Assembly: GCA_963920525.1 (NCBI GenBank)
Contig: OY986439.1
Location: forward strand, 36,621,819-36,685,818
From: Dichetophora obliterata
Lineage: Eukaryota; Arthropoda; Insecta; Diptera; Sciomyzidae
DNA: 64,000 bases
Direction of reading: 5' to 3'
Part shown: one piece after another, positions 1-11,440 of the stretch
Position numbering within the stretch: the stretch's first letter is position 1
Layout of the letters: each line of letters begins with the position of its first letter
Translations under genes and position numbers: made by a program
The notes under the pieces: model-generated
Seen by the model: only the letters and a program-made list of their open reading frames with translations
Databases searched by the model: none
What the model was told of the DNA's origin: nothing

Positions 1-129
1 TCATTTTATAAATTATTATAAATTCTTTGCAACAGTTATTTATTATTATTTTGTTACTACTTTCTTCCGCTCTCTCTTTTGCCACGATGTGCTCAGGTTG
101 AAAACTTTCTTCAACTGACAAAATCGTAC

Positions 130-338
130 TACATAATTTGACGAGTGTTCACACTGGTCAAATCGTTCGTCAAATCAGCAGAAAAATTAAAAAATTTTGA
201 TTTTCATCAAACGATTTGACCAACGAGTGTGAACACTCATCAAATCGCCATCAAATCCATACAAATTCTGTTGGCCAAATCAATTGTCAAATCATTTGAT
301 GATCGATTTGATGAGCTATTTGAAATGTGAACAGCCCT
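130..338. repeat. CAAATC-rich hairpin repeat (MITE-like)
   Basis: The arms at 143-167 and 210-238 are near-perfect reverse complements (GAGTGTTCACACTGGTCAAA and its complement). The motif TCAAATC/GATTTGA recurs about ten times up to 320. A weaker copy of the outer arm (ATGTGAACAGCCC) lies at about 324-337, so the element probably ends there. No target-site duplication was identified. Nothing in it looks coding. Bases 1-129 hold nothing I recognise. Confidence 0.55.
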
Positions 339-529
339 ATTCGCAAAATGCTGACTTGGAAAATTTTGGATATGAGAAAGAGAACGCTGTCCGAAATGCA
401 TCTATCTTCTGTAGTTCTGCCCATGGCAAAATTTGACAAGGTAGTGTTAGAGCGGAGAGCCGGTAACCGAAACTGTCAAAACTAAGTTGACATTCATACA
501 AAATCTGCAACCAGTGTGCCAGTTTACAC

Positions 530-676
530 TAGCTTCACTCAACCGACTCACCGAACGTCAAATAAAAGTGAGTCGCAAAAAATTAAACATTTTTAATACT
601 CTTGCCTCACTTCATTCACCTTCTCAATTCCTCATCTCTTCTGTAGACGTCAAAGTGAGTCGGTTGAGTGAAGCTA
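530..676. mobile_element. Short MITE with 22-bp TIRs
   Basis: The ends TAGCTTCACTCAACCGACTC (530 onward) and its reverse complement (to 676) match over 22 bases without a mismatch. At 147 bp with no coding potential, it is a typical non-autonomous inverted-repeat element. It lies inside the 435-1322 composite, 2 bp from the next MITE. The TSD is unclear. Confidence 0.65.
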
Positions 677-678
677 TT

Positions 679-1052
679 GGCCGCATTCAGCGCAGACAAC
701 TGTTGTGAACTGTAATAGTAGCGCTACCTTAGTTCACGATGTTTTTCTCTGAATGTGTTGCTACTCTACACGTCAGAAGTTAGATTCAATTTAATTTTTA
801 CGTAAATTTAAATCAATTGCAAAGGTTTCTCACTTAAATTTTGTTGCGTTCTTTTTGCGTTTATTAATTTAACAGCGTCAGTAACAGCATCTGACAGTTA
901 AGCAAACAGTTGTGTTCATGTAGCATAGAATTTGTTCGCTCAATTAAAAGGCGTTCGCTACTTTATCAGTTTTAGTTAGCGCTACCAAATTTGTACCATT
1001 CAGCGAATTTTTACACAACAGTTGCCAACTGTTGTCTGCGCTGAATGCGGCC
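679..1052 (+). mobile_element. MITE family GGCCGCATTCAGCG, copy 1
   Basis: This 374-bp element has termini GGCCGCATTCAGCGCAGACA and the reverse complement. The arms continue into ACTGTTG and GCGCTACC blocks. A second full copy in opposite orientation lies at 11961-12332, and it matches in the ends and in most of the interior (for example CATCTGACAGTTA and TTCTATGCTACATGAA blocks). Two copies of the same length at separate sites confirm a mobile family. The TSD was not resolved. Confidence 0.8.
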
Positions 1053-1322
1053 AATGAGAATGCAATATCATGCTCTCTTTCCATACTGCCGTGTCTGTTA
1101 AATTCAGCTGTGTGCCGAATGGAAACAAAAGAAAATAAATAAAAAGTTTTGCTTCGTTTTGGCATTTCCGGCAGTATGCTCTCATCTAGTGCATCTACCT
1201 GTATTCTTCTACCATGTGCAATATGAAAACAAAAATTGGCAAAACTACCAAAATGGCTAAGTTTGACAGTTATGGTCACTAAGAAAGAGAACAAACACAT
1301 TGAGCCCTAACACTACCTTGTC

Positions 1323-2186
1323 TAGTTGTACTATGGTTCTGCCCATGACATTTTCCAATATTTTTCTGTGACATGCGGCCTTATTTTGACAATCGAAAGG
1401 GTTTCATATAAAAAATTTCAAATAAAATGCCAAATAACGCTATTTTTCTGATATTCCAAATAAAAACACCTTATTTTATTAACACCATGACAAATATGAC
1501 CTCTTTATCAACATTTATTCGATAAAAAAATATATGCGTAAGTAGCTAAAATTGTAACTTTTATTCTGATATTTAAAAATAAAACAAAATAAAAGCCATA
1601 TTCAAGAATTATAATGTTTAATTTTTCATGAAAAAGTCTCATAAAATATTTTTAAATATCATATTAGTCCAAATACATTTCTGCAATCGAATCCCCCTTC
1701 CACCCTCCCGCTGTAAGAATGCTGGCTATATGCCTCGAATATAGTCAGAAGACCAATAAAACAGTTAATTTCGAACAAAACTATTGGTAATAAAAAAGTC
1801 TAACAAATAAATTTTGCTCATTTCAGAAACTTAACCAGCATAAATCGAAAGAAGTACCGAGTACTGGTTATTTAAGTTAAACCCAAATACCTACAAAACA
1901 TTTGAAAGCGAATTTAAAAACAAAACTACTTGATTCGGAAAACTACTGTTAAAGAGATTATAACTCGGAATTTAACACTCAGAAACTAGTGGCCGTTAGT
2001 TTTTTTGTAAGCCAGCTGCAATAAAAAAAATAAAATAAAATCTGAAAAATTACACAGAGTGCCCAAAAGCAATTGTTTAGGAAAATACACACATTTTCGC
2101 ACATTTACAGCTCAATTCAGCGACTTAAGAAAAAACCCACACAAAAAAGGTGTTAATTAATTAATTATAAATTAATAAATACAGAG
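1323..2186. other. Upstream region of the SLC36-type gene
   Basis: AT-rich DNA with no recognisable repeat or reading frame. It must contain the promoter and 5' UTR of the transporter gene that starts at 2187, but I could not place a transcription start or TATA box with confidence. Confidence 0.4.
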
Positions 2187-5100
2187 ATGGGAGTGATAAT
2201 GGAGACAAAATTTAGCCCCAATAATAATACAAACAACAACAACAACAATAACAACACAAACAACAACAATAACAACAAAAGCACCAACAATTTCAACGAG
2301 AAAAGCCAATTCAGTGACGTCGAGTCTACAGTTAAGAAGAAGCATTTAACGGGGTATGTAAATTTTTGTTCAAAAATAAACAATAATTTTTTTAAGCGAC
2401 ACTGTATTTACATATTTATTTCAAGCTTATAAATTTTAACGCATCTTCATGACAAAATAAAAAAAAACACATTGCTTACTTTTAGCAAACTTGAGGCGGC
2501 TACTCTGCTTTTTAAGGGCAGCGTTGGTGCGGGTCTCTTTGCCATGGGTGACTGCTATAAAAACGCAGGCGTTGTTGGAGCCACACTGCTTCTGCCCACT
2601 TTGGCAGTTATCTGCGTTCACTGCGAGCAAATGCTGATCAAAGGTTCAATGTATGCCGTTGCGAAGACACCAGGTGCAAATTTATGCGATTACGCCGAAA
2701 CGGTGGAGAAATGTTTCGAATATGGTCCGAAGCCGATACGCCGGCTATCAAAGCTGATGCGTCTGATAGTCGAGTTGTTTTTATTTGTGACGCAGTTTGG
2801 CTTCTGCTCGATATACTTTGTGTTTATGAATGAGAATCTGTATCAGGTAAGTGAGCTGGGGACCAGAGATGTGTTTCCTTTCTGTTTTTGTATGCGCACA
2901 CAACTGATTTTTCAAAATATAACAAACCCTCTTTTGCATCTTCTTCTTATTCTTCACAGGTATTGCGTCAGAATGGCATCAATGTCAGTGAAAATGTGAC
3001 CATGTTGATGACACTGATACCTGTAATGCTGCCCTCGCTTATGACCAATCTGAAGTACATTTCACCGGTCTCCATGTTGGGTAACTTTTCGCTGCTTACC
3101 GGTCTGGTTGCAACCTTGGCATTGGCTTTCAATGAGGGGCCCATGCCTCCAGTATCGGAGCGTCATCTTATTACCAATGGCTCCCAGATGGCTTTGTTCT
3201 TTGGCACTGCGCTGTTTTCCTACGAGGGCATTGCTATGATCTTGCCGCTACGCAATTCTATGCGCGTTCCTGAGCACTTTAATAGCCGTTTTGGTGTCCT
3301 GAACCTGACCATGGCAGCCATCACAGCCATGTTTATGTTCACCGGTTTTGTGAGCTATTTGCGCTGGGGTGAGGCGGTGGAGGGCAGCATAACCCTGAAC
3401 CTGGACGTAACTGATGTGTAAGTTTAGAGTTTGGTTTTTTTTTGCTTCCGATCATGTGCTCATTTATTTGTTTTCTACCCGCAGTTTTGCTCAGGTCATC
3501 AAAATTATTGCCTCGCTGGGCGTGTTCTTCGGTTATCCGCTGCAGTTCTTCATCATGATTAAGCTTATCTGGCCTGGAGTGAAACGTTCCATGAGCTGCG
3601 CCCAAAACTATCCCATAACAGCTCAAGTAACACTGCGTTTCTTTATGGTGCTGTTGACCTGTAAGTATTTTTGCGATCTTCTCTGGTAGACCGTATCAAT
3701 TTGTATGGTTCCGCCGTTCGGGGTTTCAAAAGTTTGAGGGTCTTTTGAAAATGATTAAAGCCAACTTTTTTTTAAAAAACAAGGGAAGCTTCACGTAGCC
3801 TTTTTGATTCTCATCAAAATCATGTTTTTTGCATGTAACTTTTTATTTGGTATTAGTTTGGTGAAAAGATACATAATAATATTACTCATACAAATATTTT
3901 GGCAAATATTTATAAAAATTTGACAAAAAATAATATTACTCATACAAATATTTTGGCAACAAAAAAAATAATGATAAAATGATATATTGTTAGAACTCCT
4001 TTTGATTTTCAATTGATCTTTTCTTTTATATATTTATTTTCATCTACTGGGCTTGGCCCTTACAGATGAAATATACACAGTAATATATCACAGTATATAA
4101 TGTGTAATAACAAGAAGGCTTAATATTTTATAGATGTATCTAAAAGTGCGGTTTTTCGGAATTTCAATGGATTTTTTTTGGATTTTAAATTAAATTTTAG
4201 ATTTTCAATTGATATATTCTTTGCAAATAGTGTAGTTTTTAGTACCTACATTTATTGCATTGTATCCCAAAAAAACATATTTTTTTTAGCCGCTTATTAA
4301 AATTTTACGGTGATGACATTGTAATGCAGTACTGTAAGCGGTATGAGTATGTGGCAAAATTCAAATGGTGTTGTTGAGATCAATAGATTATTTTTATTGA
4401 TAAGAAAACAGTTTAGCAGTTTCTTTTTGTTTAACAGACTTCAAAAAGGAGGAGGTTCTCAAGTTGGTTGGTTTCTTTGTTTTTTTTTTAAATGTATGTA
4501 CATCGGTAACTCCTAAAGTACTTGCCCGATTGCAGCAATTTTTTGTCAACAGATTTTAGACACAGAGGTGCCCGTCAAAAAAAGTGTGCGGTAATAGTGG
4601 GCGTGTCACTTTTTAAAAAACACTGTATCTCAGTTAATATTGACACTAGGGTACTTAAATTTAGTACAGGGGTAGGCACAATTATTACAAATTATGGTAA
4701 AAAAAGTGGGCGTTATTCGACAAAGGGAGTGGAAATTTTAGAAAAACACTGTAACTCGAATAATATTGACACTTGGGTACGAAAATTCGGTACAAGAGTA
4801 GACAGAATTATAAGAAACACAATCAAGAAAGTAGGCGGAAATTCGCAAAGGGCGTGTCACTATTAGAAAAACACTGTATCGCGAATATTGACACTAGGGT
4901 ACCAAAATTCGTTACAAGAATGGGCAAAATTGTTGCCACAATCTCTAAAAAGGAAGAAATAAAAACTTTTGAACAAAAATAAAACCAACTTCAAAACCAC
5001 TACAAAGTAAAAAATAATTTTTAATTACTTTTCACATTAGTTCTTGGTCACATTAGTTCTTTGATAATTTGTTTATACATATTTGTTTATTAAATTAGAA

Positions 5101-8100
5101 ATCTTATTATTAAAATTTTATTTTCTATACTATATTACTATCATAAATATATTAATTTCTCCATGAATATAAAACCCTTAAAGTCGGCGGTAATATAATC
5201 AGACTTTTATAAAATTAACGCTCCGGCTTTAAAGGTTTTATATTCATGAAGAAATTAATATATTTATGATAATAATACAAAATAGAAAAAAAATTATAAT
5301 AATAAGATTTCCAATTTAATAATATACATAAATAAATTATAAAATTTGACCAAGAATTAATGTGAAAAGTATTTTAAAATTATTTTTCACTTTGAAGTGG
5401 TTTTGAAGTTGGTTTTTTTTTTTTTTTTTGTTAAAAAGTTTTTATTTATCTTTATGTTTGGACCAGAACAAAGTTGTATATAAACTAGTATCGCCTTCGG
5501 TCGAAATTCGACCAACTGTCTGTACAGCAATGACTAAAAATGACCACTAACATAGTGTATGTTCAGGCACTATATTGTAGATTTCAGAAAACCAAACACT
5601 AAACATGCAAAGCGTAAATGACAGCACTCGTTTCACATTTTTGTAGCGTTGAAGTTTGAGTCAAGAATGATAGAAACAAGATTACGTCATCCGCATGTTT
5701 TACCGCTAGATGACGAAATTGTAGCCAACTGTTCCTATTGGCTAAAAAGAGATGGCTAATGAAGAAAAGCATAGAGATGGCAACATTCAATTGGCTCCAG
5801 TGACGTTGATGTCGTATTCTTGTTTCTATCATTCTTGGTTTGAGTACTTGCACACAAACACAAACCCTTTACTAGTATCGCATTAAAATGAATGCAAACT
5901 TTGTCATTCTGTAGCTTCACTGGAAGAAATAACCGCTTGGAAAAAATATGTCTAACAGCATTTAAATCTTCTAAAAATTAACTTCTAGAGGATTAAAATG
6001 TATGAGCTGGTTTTAATATTAATCCTATCAACTTATTTTCCAAACATATCCATCCCTCTTCAGTCACTCTTTTGGAACCCCTACAAGGTCTTTTTAAAGA
6101 AAACCTGAGGTAATTCCTAGAGGAGTCAAGTGTATAAGATGGTCCTATTATGTTTTCATCCTCAACATTTATTTTAAACAGCTTTCTGCTTCTCATAGTT
6201 TCTCTCATGGTTTAGCATTTTTCGAAAAGCAAAATTAAAATTTTTTTAACGCTCATATTTTGGATTTAAATATGTTTCTGCGAATTTGTGCAACAGTGCC
6301 TTTTGAATGCTATATAAATTAGCTCCCGTCCATTTATAATAACTATAATAAACAAGCGTACGTTGTATATTATTAAAATAAAAAGATGTAGATATCAGAG
6401 AGCTTCACAAGCCTGCTTGTAGTCTATTTCAAGTACTTGCTTAAAATACAAGTTCAAGCTTGCTTGAGCTTGATAATTTTCAATGAAGTATAACTTGAAC
6501 TTGAAATAAATAAGCCCACGACAGCTTGCGACTTGCAAGTATGCTAGCTTAGGGTGCAAACAGAGTGAACGCCGTAGCGGACAGGCAGGCAGACAGACAC
6601 AGGCAAACTATGTGAACAAGCGAGACAAAAGTTATTTCTATCTCGTTTCCTTGCATGTCACTGCCTGTGCCTGTCTGCCTGCCTGTCTGAATCGGCTTTC
6701 ACTCCGTTCGCAACCTTACACGCGAACGGCTCGAAGTCTAAAGTAAAAGAAAACTTGATGCCTTCGGTAAAAAGCTTGAAAAGCTTGAACTTGAAAGCAA
6801 GTATCCAAAAACATCAATGAGCTTGTGTAGAAAAAGCTTAAGCGTATTAGAACTTTTAAGGGTTCTGTGGGCTCCGTGGTTGGCAGTTTTAGGGGGTAGC
6901 TGATTTCGAAATTGATGTCAAAATTCAAATTCAAGATGGCGGATAGAGTTGCCACCTCTATTTTTTGTATTTTTGCGAATTCTTGTAATTTTGACATTCT
7001 GACAACGGATTTGATTTCGAATCTAATTTAACAGTTAAAAAATTTAAGATGGAGGTTAGGGTTGCCACCTGAGTTTTTATCAAACTATTGCCACCCAGTA
7101 AAATATATTTTTTAGAGTTTTAAACATCATTTAACAGTGTTAGGGGTCGCTGACTTCGAATCTGAATTAAGAATATTAAAATTCAATTAGGTTGATAGGG
7201 TTGGCACCTAATTTTTTTAATTTTTACGAATTCGGTGCTGGTGCGAGTACTAAGTAAAAATGGGCCGCTGAATCCAAATCCGTTGTCAGAATTTAAAAAT
7301 TATGAAAGTGTTTTATAATGGGGTAGTCACTTATTAATATGCATGTTACTCTTTGCATTTTGTACTCTTAAAAGTACATTTATTAGGTGGCAACACTATT
7401 ATAAAAAAATTACATAATTTTGCCACGTATTAATATGTATTTCTTTTAACTCTTAAAAATAAATATTATTAGGTGGCAACCCTATTATACAAAACTTACA
7501 TAATTTTGAAATTCTCACAATGGGTTCGGATTCAGCGACCCATTTCTACCTAGTGTTAGCGCCAGCACTGAATTCGAAAAAATAAAAAAATTAAGTGGCG
7601 GCCCTATCCACCATATTGAATTTTAAAATTCTGAATTCAGATTAAATAACAGCAATAAAATAACAGTTATTTTCGAAATTTCTATTCAAGAAGTCAAATG
7701 AAAAGTGTAAGTCTATTCGATATTTGAATATAGCAATGTAATAGTGCGTTTACACCAAACCTTCCAAACGTGTTTTGAGAATTTATCGCGTTTAAGAGCC
7801 AAAACACGACTTATTTTGAGTGTTTTACCATACAAAACTTAAAACACCTCACAGCGCGTTTTATTATAAAACACCCTGAAAACACTGTAAAGGTCGAAAC
7901 ATATCATGGTAAAAGTGAAAGGTGGCAACACCTCAAGCCGTCAAAGCTTAATATTTTCACGAAAATGAACAAAACAAAAGCAAAAATAGAGCAGTAAGAA
8001 AACATAAACGTCAAACTAAAACGTGAAAAGCGGTGCAAACAGTCGTGTTTTGAGATAAAGCACGATAGCCATAAAAAGTGTTTTAGTTTTGGTGTAAACG

Positions 8101-10765
8101 TATTATAATGCTTGTTAGCTAAGGAATAATAATCTTTAATGATTTTAATTTGTCAGATATTTTAAAAAAGGCAATAAATAATCGTTATTTTTCGATTTCG
8201 ATTAAAAATAAAAGTTAAAATTTTACTTTTATTTTTTTGATCAAATAAAAAAGTTTAAATTTGGCTTTTATTTTTTTGATCAGTTTTAATTTGACTTTTA
8301 TTTTTTCGTTAAAAAATCGACTTTAATTTTTTTGTATCACAAATAAAAGTTTGAATTAGACTTTTATTTTTTCGATCAAAAATAACAGTTCAAGTTTGAC
8401 TTTTATTTTTTTTCGATCAAAACTAAAAGTCATATTTTAATTCCTATATCATCTGCTTGCAGTCGCTTTCCAGTCGTTTGCGAAATAAATGAAGACAGAA
8501 TGTGCAATGCTAAGCAACTAAGCGATGCAATGCAACGATATTAAAATCGATAGCAATGTTTTTATCACTGTGCAAAAATGTTACGAATATAGGTGTAAAA
8601 GAATAAATAACGTACTCTATTAATTGTTTTGAACATTAAAACTATTATAATAGTTAATAAGAAATAGATCTGTCAAATTTTTTATTTCTGATAAAAAAAA
8701 TAAAAGTAAATTTTTAACTAATATTTTTATATCGAAAAACTAAAAGTTCAATTTTAACTTTTATTTTTGATCGAAATGAAATCAGTCAAAAAATAACGAT
8801 TATTTGTTGACTTTTTTGACAAATAACCATAACAAAAGTAAACTGACCATTTCAGCCCTAGAAAGGACTTTGACCGAGCTTCTATTGATCAATTGTGTTG
8901 TGCGTGTTATTAAATGTTTGAACACTAATGATCGAGAACTGGACCTACGAGTTTTATGCAGACTATGAACGGTTTATGTTCTCAAGAAGACTCACATGGC
9001 CAAGGCTCATTTATAAGGTTGTAGCACTTTAGAGCGAGCTCGGTTGAACTGTCAGAATGGTTGAAAAGAAATGAAGAAAATTAATGCTTAGAACAAATAA
9101 AAGCACAGTGACAGTTCGAGCAAAGGCGGGAAAAAGAGTGCATTTCTCTCAAGTGCCGCAACCTTTTAAATAAACCTTGCACATGGCAGTTTTTACCATG
9201 CTCTGAGGTTTGCCATTGTCTGCAGAGAGGTGGCGGCCGAACAGAAATATTCAGCCCTATCATGAATAGTTTTACGCCCGGAATCGGAAAAAGGGAGTTT
9301 TCAGTTTTAAGATAAAGCTCAAGAATATTTTAGAAATGTTTAATACAAATATGTTCGTCAACAGCCAGTATGCATAAAAATTAACACTTTATTTTCCGAT
9401 TCCGGGCTGATTAGTTCTATTGAAAAAAACATTCTGTCTGAGCTGGGGATTGAACCGCGGTACTTCTTTAGCTTACGGGCCATGTACTCTATCAGTAGGC
9501 CATGGCCATACATTTCTCATATTTCAGGTCATAGGCTATCAATTTAAAATCGAAAATGTTTCGGACATCTATGGTGCATGCCTTTCGAATGATATACGTT
9601 TCGTTGCCTTTTTTCGTATTAATATATAAGATGCTATAACTAAGATTTTAATAATCGTTACTTCTGAAATACTACCAAAAAAGGTAATAACTCTATTTAT
9701 TAAATCGTTAAAATATCGCAATCAAATTATATTTGAATTCATAACAAATTTTTAAACCTAAAACACAAATTTCTTTTATCCATGTTTTGTTTTAAAAATT
9801 TGTCACAGGTTGTTAATATTAATATGTTGATAGAAATAAGAATTCAATTCCAGATAATATTATTTTGACGTAAATCCATTCAAAATATGTAGTATATTTT
9901 GCAGAAGTTTTAACAAAACGAGTTTTAAAATAACCATACAAAAATGCCATTTTAGGGATGTAATAAAAAACTACACTCCTTCAAATTGTTAGTCAGAATA
10001 AATCAATTTAAAATTCAGAATAGAATTATGCATTTCGCGTGAGGATATAATTATATTTCTACTACTTTTTTAATATAAAAATATTTGCAAGAGTAATACT
10101 TATACACAGTTTGGGAAAAATAAAAAGGTACTTATAAAAGTAATATTGTTTTTTTTTTGCCAAGGACGATCATCAGGAGAATCAAAGTGGCTACTTTGAA
10201 TAAAAAATAGAAAAAATATACAAAAATTGTTTTTAAAAGTTTCTCTATCTTTTGAGACCTCGAAGAGCGGAGTCTCATTTTCGATCCGATTTCATTTTCT
10301 TTGTATCATAATAATACTCTATCAAAAAACTTTAATAAAAAAACTGCTTATCGGTTACTTAACATCAAATCATCAACTAAATTATGTTAGCAGCCTTGAT
10401 TAAATTGCGTCTGTCTTTATTATATAGTAAATCATCATTAATATTCTTATCAAAAATGTGGTTTTTGCAATCTTATCAATTGATTAATCTAACCTTAACT
10501 TCATTTTCATTTACTTTCAGTTGGAGTGGCGTTGGTGGTGCCAAAACTAGGCCTCTTCATTTCGCTAATCGGCGCTCTCTGCTCTACATGTCTGGCCTTC
10601 CTGATTCCGGTACTGCTTGACTTTGTTATTCGTTCGGATACACCAAAGGCACTTAATACCTGGATTTATCTCAAGAACATTGCAATTATACTAATAGCCA
10701 TTCTTGGCATTGGTACTGGCACATATCAAAGCGTCGTTGAAATTGTCAGAGAGTTTAAACTTTAA
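2187..10765 (+). CDS. Proton-coupled amino-acid transporter, SLC36/PAT family
   Basis: Five exons join in frame with GT-AG introns: 2187-2353, 2486-2846, 2960-3417, 3485-3660 and 10521-10765, giving 468 aa ending in TAA. The family (AAAP superfamily, Aa_trans domain, about 11 TM segments) carries small neutral amino acids with protons across plasma or lysosomal membranes. Seen here: a cytosolic Asn-rich N-terminus (residues 12-30), then the first TM motif KGSVGAGLFAMGDCYKNAG (about 66-84), the family's usual K-G-x-x-G-x-G-hydrophobic signature, then alternating hydrophobic segments up to the C-terminal TM near 440-460. Sequons NVS and NVT (N184, N188) lie in a probable extracellular loop. The length fits the family (about 450-500). 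A second in-frame Met at codon 5 could also serve as start. Introns 1-3 are 132, 113 and 67 bp; intron 4 is 6860 bp and full of transposons. The specific Drosophila orthologue was not determined. Substrate and membrane are inferred from the family. Confidence 0.9.
2221..2280 (+). repeat. AAC/AAT trinucleotide microsatellite coding poly-Asn
   Basis: Runs of AAC and AAT codons, with a few ACA codons, encode an Asn/Thr tract in the cytosolic tail of the transporter. Such tracts vary in length between related flies and are not part of the transport domain. Confidence 0.8.
3873..3960. repeat. Two-copy tandem duplication, 54-bp period
   Basis: The block TAATATTACTCATACAAATA plus TTTTGGCAA occurs at 3877 and again at 3931, with a diverged spacer. 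It is a simple local duplication in the intron. Confidence 0.75.
4600..4950 (+). repeat. Tandem repeat of about 125 bp with GTGGGCGTG motif
   Basis: Three diverged units share AAAAACACTGTA, then AATATTGACACTAGGGTAC, then a GGGCGTGTCACT-like block (near 4600, 4740 and 4860). Short reading frames across it are repeat artefacts. It abuts the foldback element at 4982-5417 and may be part of the same transposon. Confidence 0.65.
4982..5417. mobile_element. Foldback/hairpin element with arms of about 200 bp
   Basis: The left arm starts AAACCAACTTCAAAACCACT and the right arm ends with its reverse complement. The arms match almost to the centre near 5200, including AAAACTTTTCACATTA-like and ATATAAAACCCTTAAAG blocks. 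The whole 436 bp would fold into one long hairpin. It has no coding potential. Confidence 0.75.
5662..5837. mobile_element. hAT-type MITE with 8-bp TSD GTTTGAGT
   Basis: Termini CAAGAATGATAGAAACAAGA and the exact reverse complement bound 176 bp. GTTTGAGT is duplicated exactly at 5654-5661 and 5838-5845. An 8-bp TSD with CAAGA/TCTTG termini fits the hAT superfamily. No transposase frame is present, so it is non-autonomous. Confidence 0.85.
6400..6845. repeat. CTTGA-rich repeat split by a MITE
   Basis: The motifs CTTGAACTTGAA, AAGCTTGA and TTCAAG recur on both sides of the MITE at 6552-6715 (6405-6545 and 6745-6840), partly as inverted copies. This suggests one older hairpin-like repeat that the MITE interrupted. 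Confidence 0.5.
6552..6715. mobile_element. Harbinger-type MITE with TTA duplication
   Basis: GGGTGCAAACAGAGTGAACG at the left end matches the reverse complement of the right end (GGTTGCGAACGGAGTGAAAG), followed in both arms by CAGACAGGCAGG-type steps. TTA flanks both ends in direct orientation (6549-6551, 6716-6718). A TWA target and G-rich termini fit PIF/Harbinger. Its 164 bp are non-coding. Confidence 0.75.
6885..7655. mobile_element. Foldback element with arms of about 240 bp
   Basis: The left arm (about 7153-7395) and right arm (to about 7650) are reverse complements over blocks such as GGTGGCAACCCTATT, GCGACCCATTT and AATTCGGTGCTGG, with scattered mismatches. Upstream, 6885-7140 holds two more diverged copies of the GTTGCCACCT block in tandem, so the left arm is itself built of repeated units. 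Confidence 0.7.
7742..8105. mobile_element. TIR element of 364 bp flanked by TAA
   Basis: The left end TAGTGCGTTTACACCAAA pairs with the right end, whose reverse complement is TAATACGTTTACACCAAA. TAA occurs on both sides in direct orientation (7739-7741, 8106-8108), compatible with a Harbinger-type insertion. Inner CACGACT/AGTCGTG and AAAACAC blocks also pair. Confidence 0.6.
8155..8835. mobile_element. Foldback-like element built of TTTTATTTTTT/GATCAAA units
   Basis: AATAAATAATCGTTATTTTT near 8172 is mirrored by AAAAAATAACGATTATTTGT near 8790. The left arm contains about four diverged tandem units of about 55 bp (GACTTTTATTTTTTCGATCA type) between 8200 and 8430, and the right arm has shorter inverted versions. 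It is non-coding. Confidence 0.6.
9001..9179. mobile_element. hAT-type MITE family CAAGGYTCATTT, copy 1
   Basis: The element is 179 bp. Termini CAAGGCTCATTTATAAGGTT and an inverted copy extend about 34 bp to GCACTT(T/G)AGAG. The TSD CACATGGC is exact at 8993-9000 and 9180-9187. A second copy lies at 39979-40160. The 8-bp TSD and the CAAGG ends indicate hAT. Confidence 0.9.
9434..9510 (-). other. tRNA-like sequence (A- and B-box), pseudogene or SINE head
   Basis: On the minus strand a box-A-like TGGCCTACTGATAGAGTA is followed about 35 bases later by box-B-like GGTTCAATCCC. The expected acceptor stem does not pair, so this is not a working tRNA. It is a tRNA-derived remnant, possibly a SINE head. 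Confidence 0.45.
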
Positions 10766-11440
10766 GTAAATCTCACTTTTGTTATAAGTTAGTAATTAAA
10801 TTCTAAAGTCTTTATTTTTCTGTACATATGTGTCTATCTATATGTTTAAGCATTTGTTACTCTTTTTTGCTCCTTACTATTTGTTATTTGTTTATTATTT
10901 TTTCTGTTTTTTGTGTTAACATTTATTAGTAGTAGTAGCAATATACAAGAGAATTTTTACCAAACTGTGAACGTATAAAAACAAGTTAATCTTAAGAAAA
11001 ATGTTTTTTACACGATGTTAGTTAATTATTAGTCATGTATTGTGTCGAAAGTCATTATTATATTTAAGAATCTTCACGGATTTAAGGCTATATTTTTTGC
11101 ATGTAAGAGCTATTAGAAAAATCAATAGAAAGTAAGCGAAAAAAACTTTAAATAAAAGAATGATGAACATAAAGAATTTTTTAAATTAACTAGAAAACCT
11201 GTGCAATTATTTCCTAGCTATAAAAATATTTGTTATATTAAGTCAATTAGATAGAAAGAAATTGGCCTTTAAAAAAAAAAAACTATTTTGGTACACAAAA
11301 AAAATAAAAAACCTTTCTTTAAGAAGAAAGACCAACTTGAATATAGTAAGTATATAAATAAAAAATTATCACTAAAATAATGAAACATTATCTTATATAA
11401 TATTTTATTGATGTTATAACATTTAAAAAACTAATAAGTA
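10766..11440 (+). other. 3' flank of the SLC36-type gene
   Basis: AT-rich 3' UTR and flank. The first plausible poly(A) signal, AATAAA, is at 11151-11156, about 385 bp after the stop codon. No other feature is evident up to 11440. Confidence 0.5.

Larger units (their letters stand above)
435..1322. mobile_element. Composite TIR element carrying two inner MITEs
   Basis: GACAAGGTAGTGTTAGAGC at 435-453 is mirrored by the reverse complement of GACAAGGTAGTGTTAGGGCT at 1303-1322. A second block further in (about AACTGTCAAAACTAAG, near 470) is also mirrored near 1255-1275. Two other inverted-repeat elements (530-676 and 679-1052) lie inside it. The sequence TTCTGCCCATG occurs just outside both ends but not immediately adjacent, so it is not a clean TSD. 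The superfamily is unknown. Confidence 0.55.
3661..10520 (+). other. Large fourth intron of the SLC36-type gene
   Basis: The donor CT|GTAAGT at 3661 and the acceptor TTACTTTCAG ending at 10520 join codon 388 (Phe) in frame. The intron holds a 54-bp-period duplication (about 3870-3960), a tandem repeat (4600-4950), foldback elements (4982-5417, 6885-7655, 8155-8835), hAT-type MITEs (5662-5837, 9001-9179), Harbinger-type MITEs (6552-6715, 7742-8105) and a tRNA-like stretch (9434-9510). Between these and in 9520-10520 I see only AT-rich sequence. Confidence 0.85.

Noticed and set aside
944..1300. 118-codon minus-strand frame
   Set aside because: It runs across the border of a MITE and its composite host, so it is chance.
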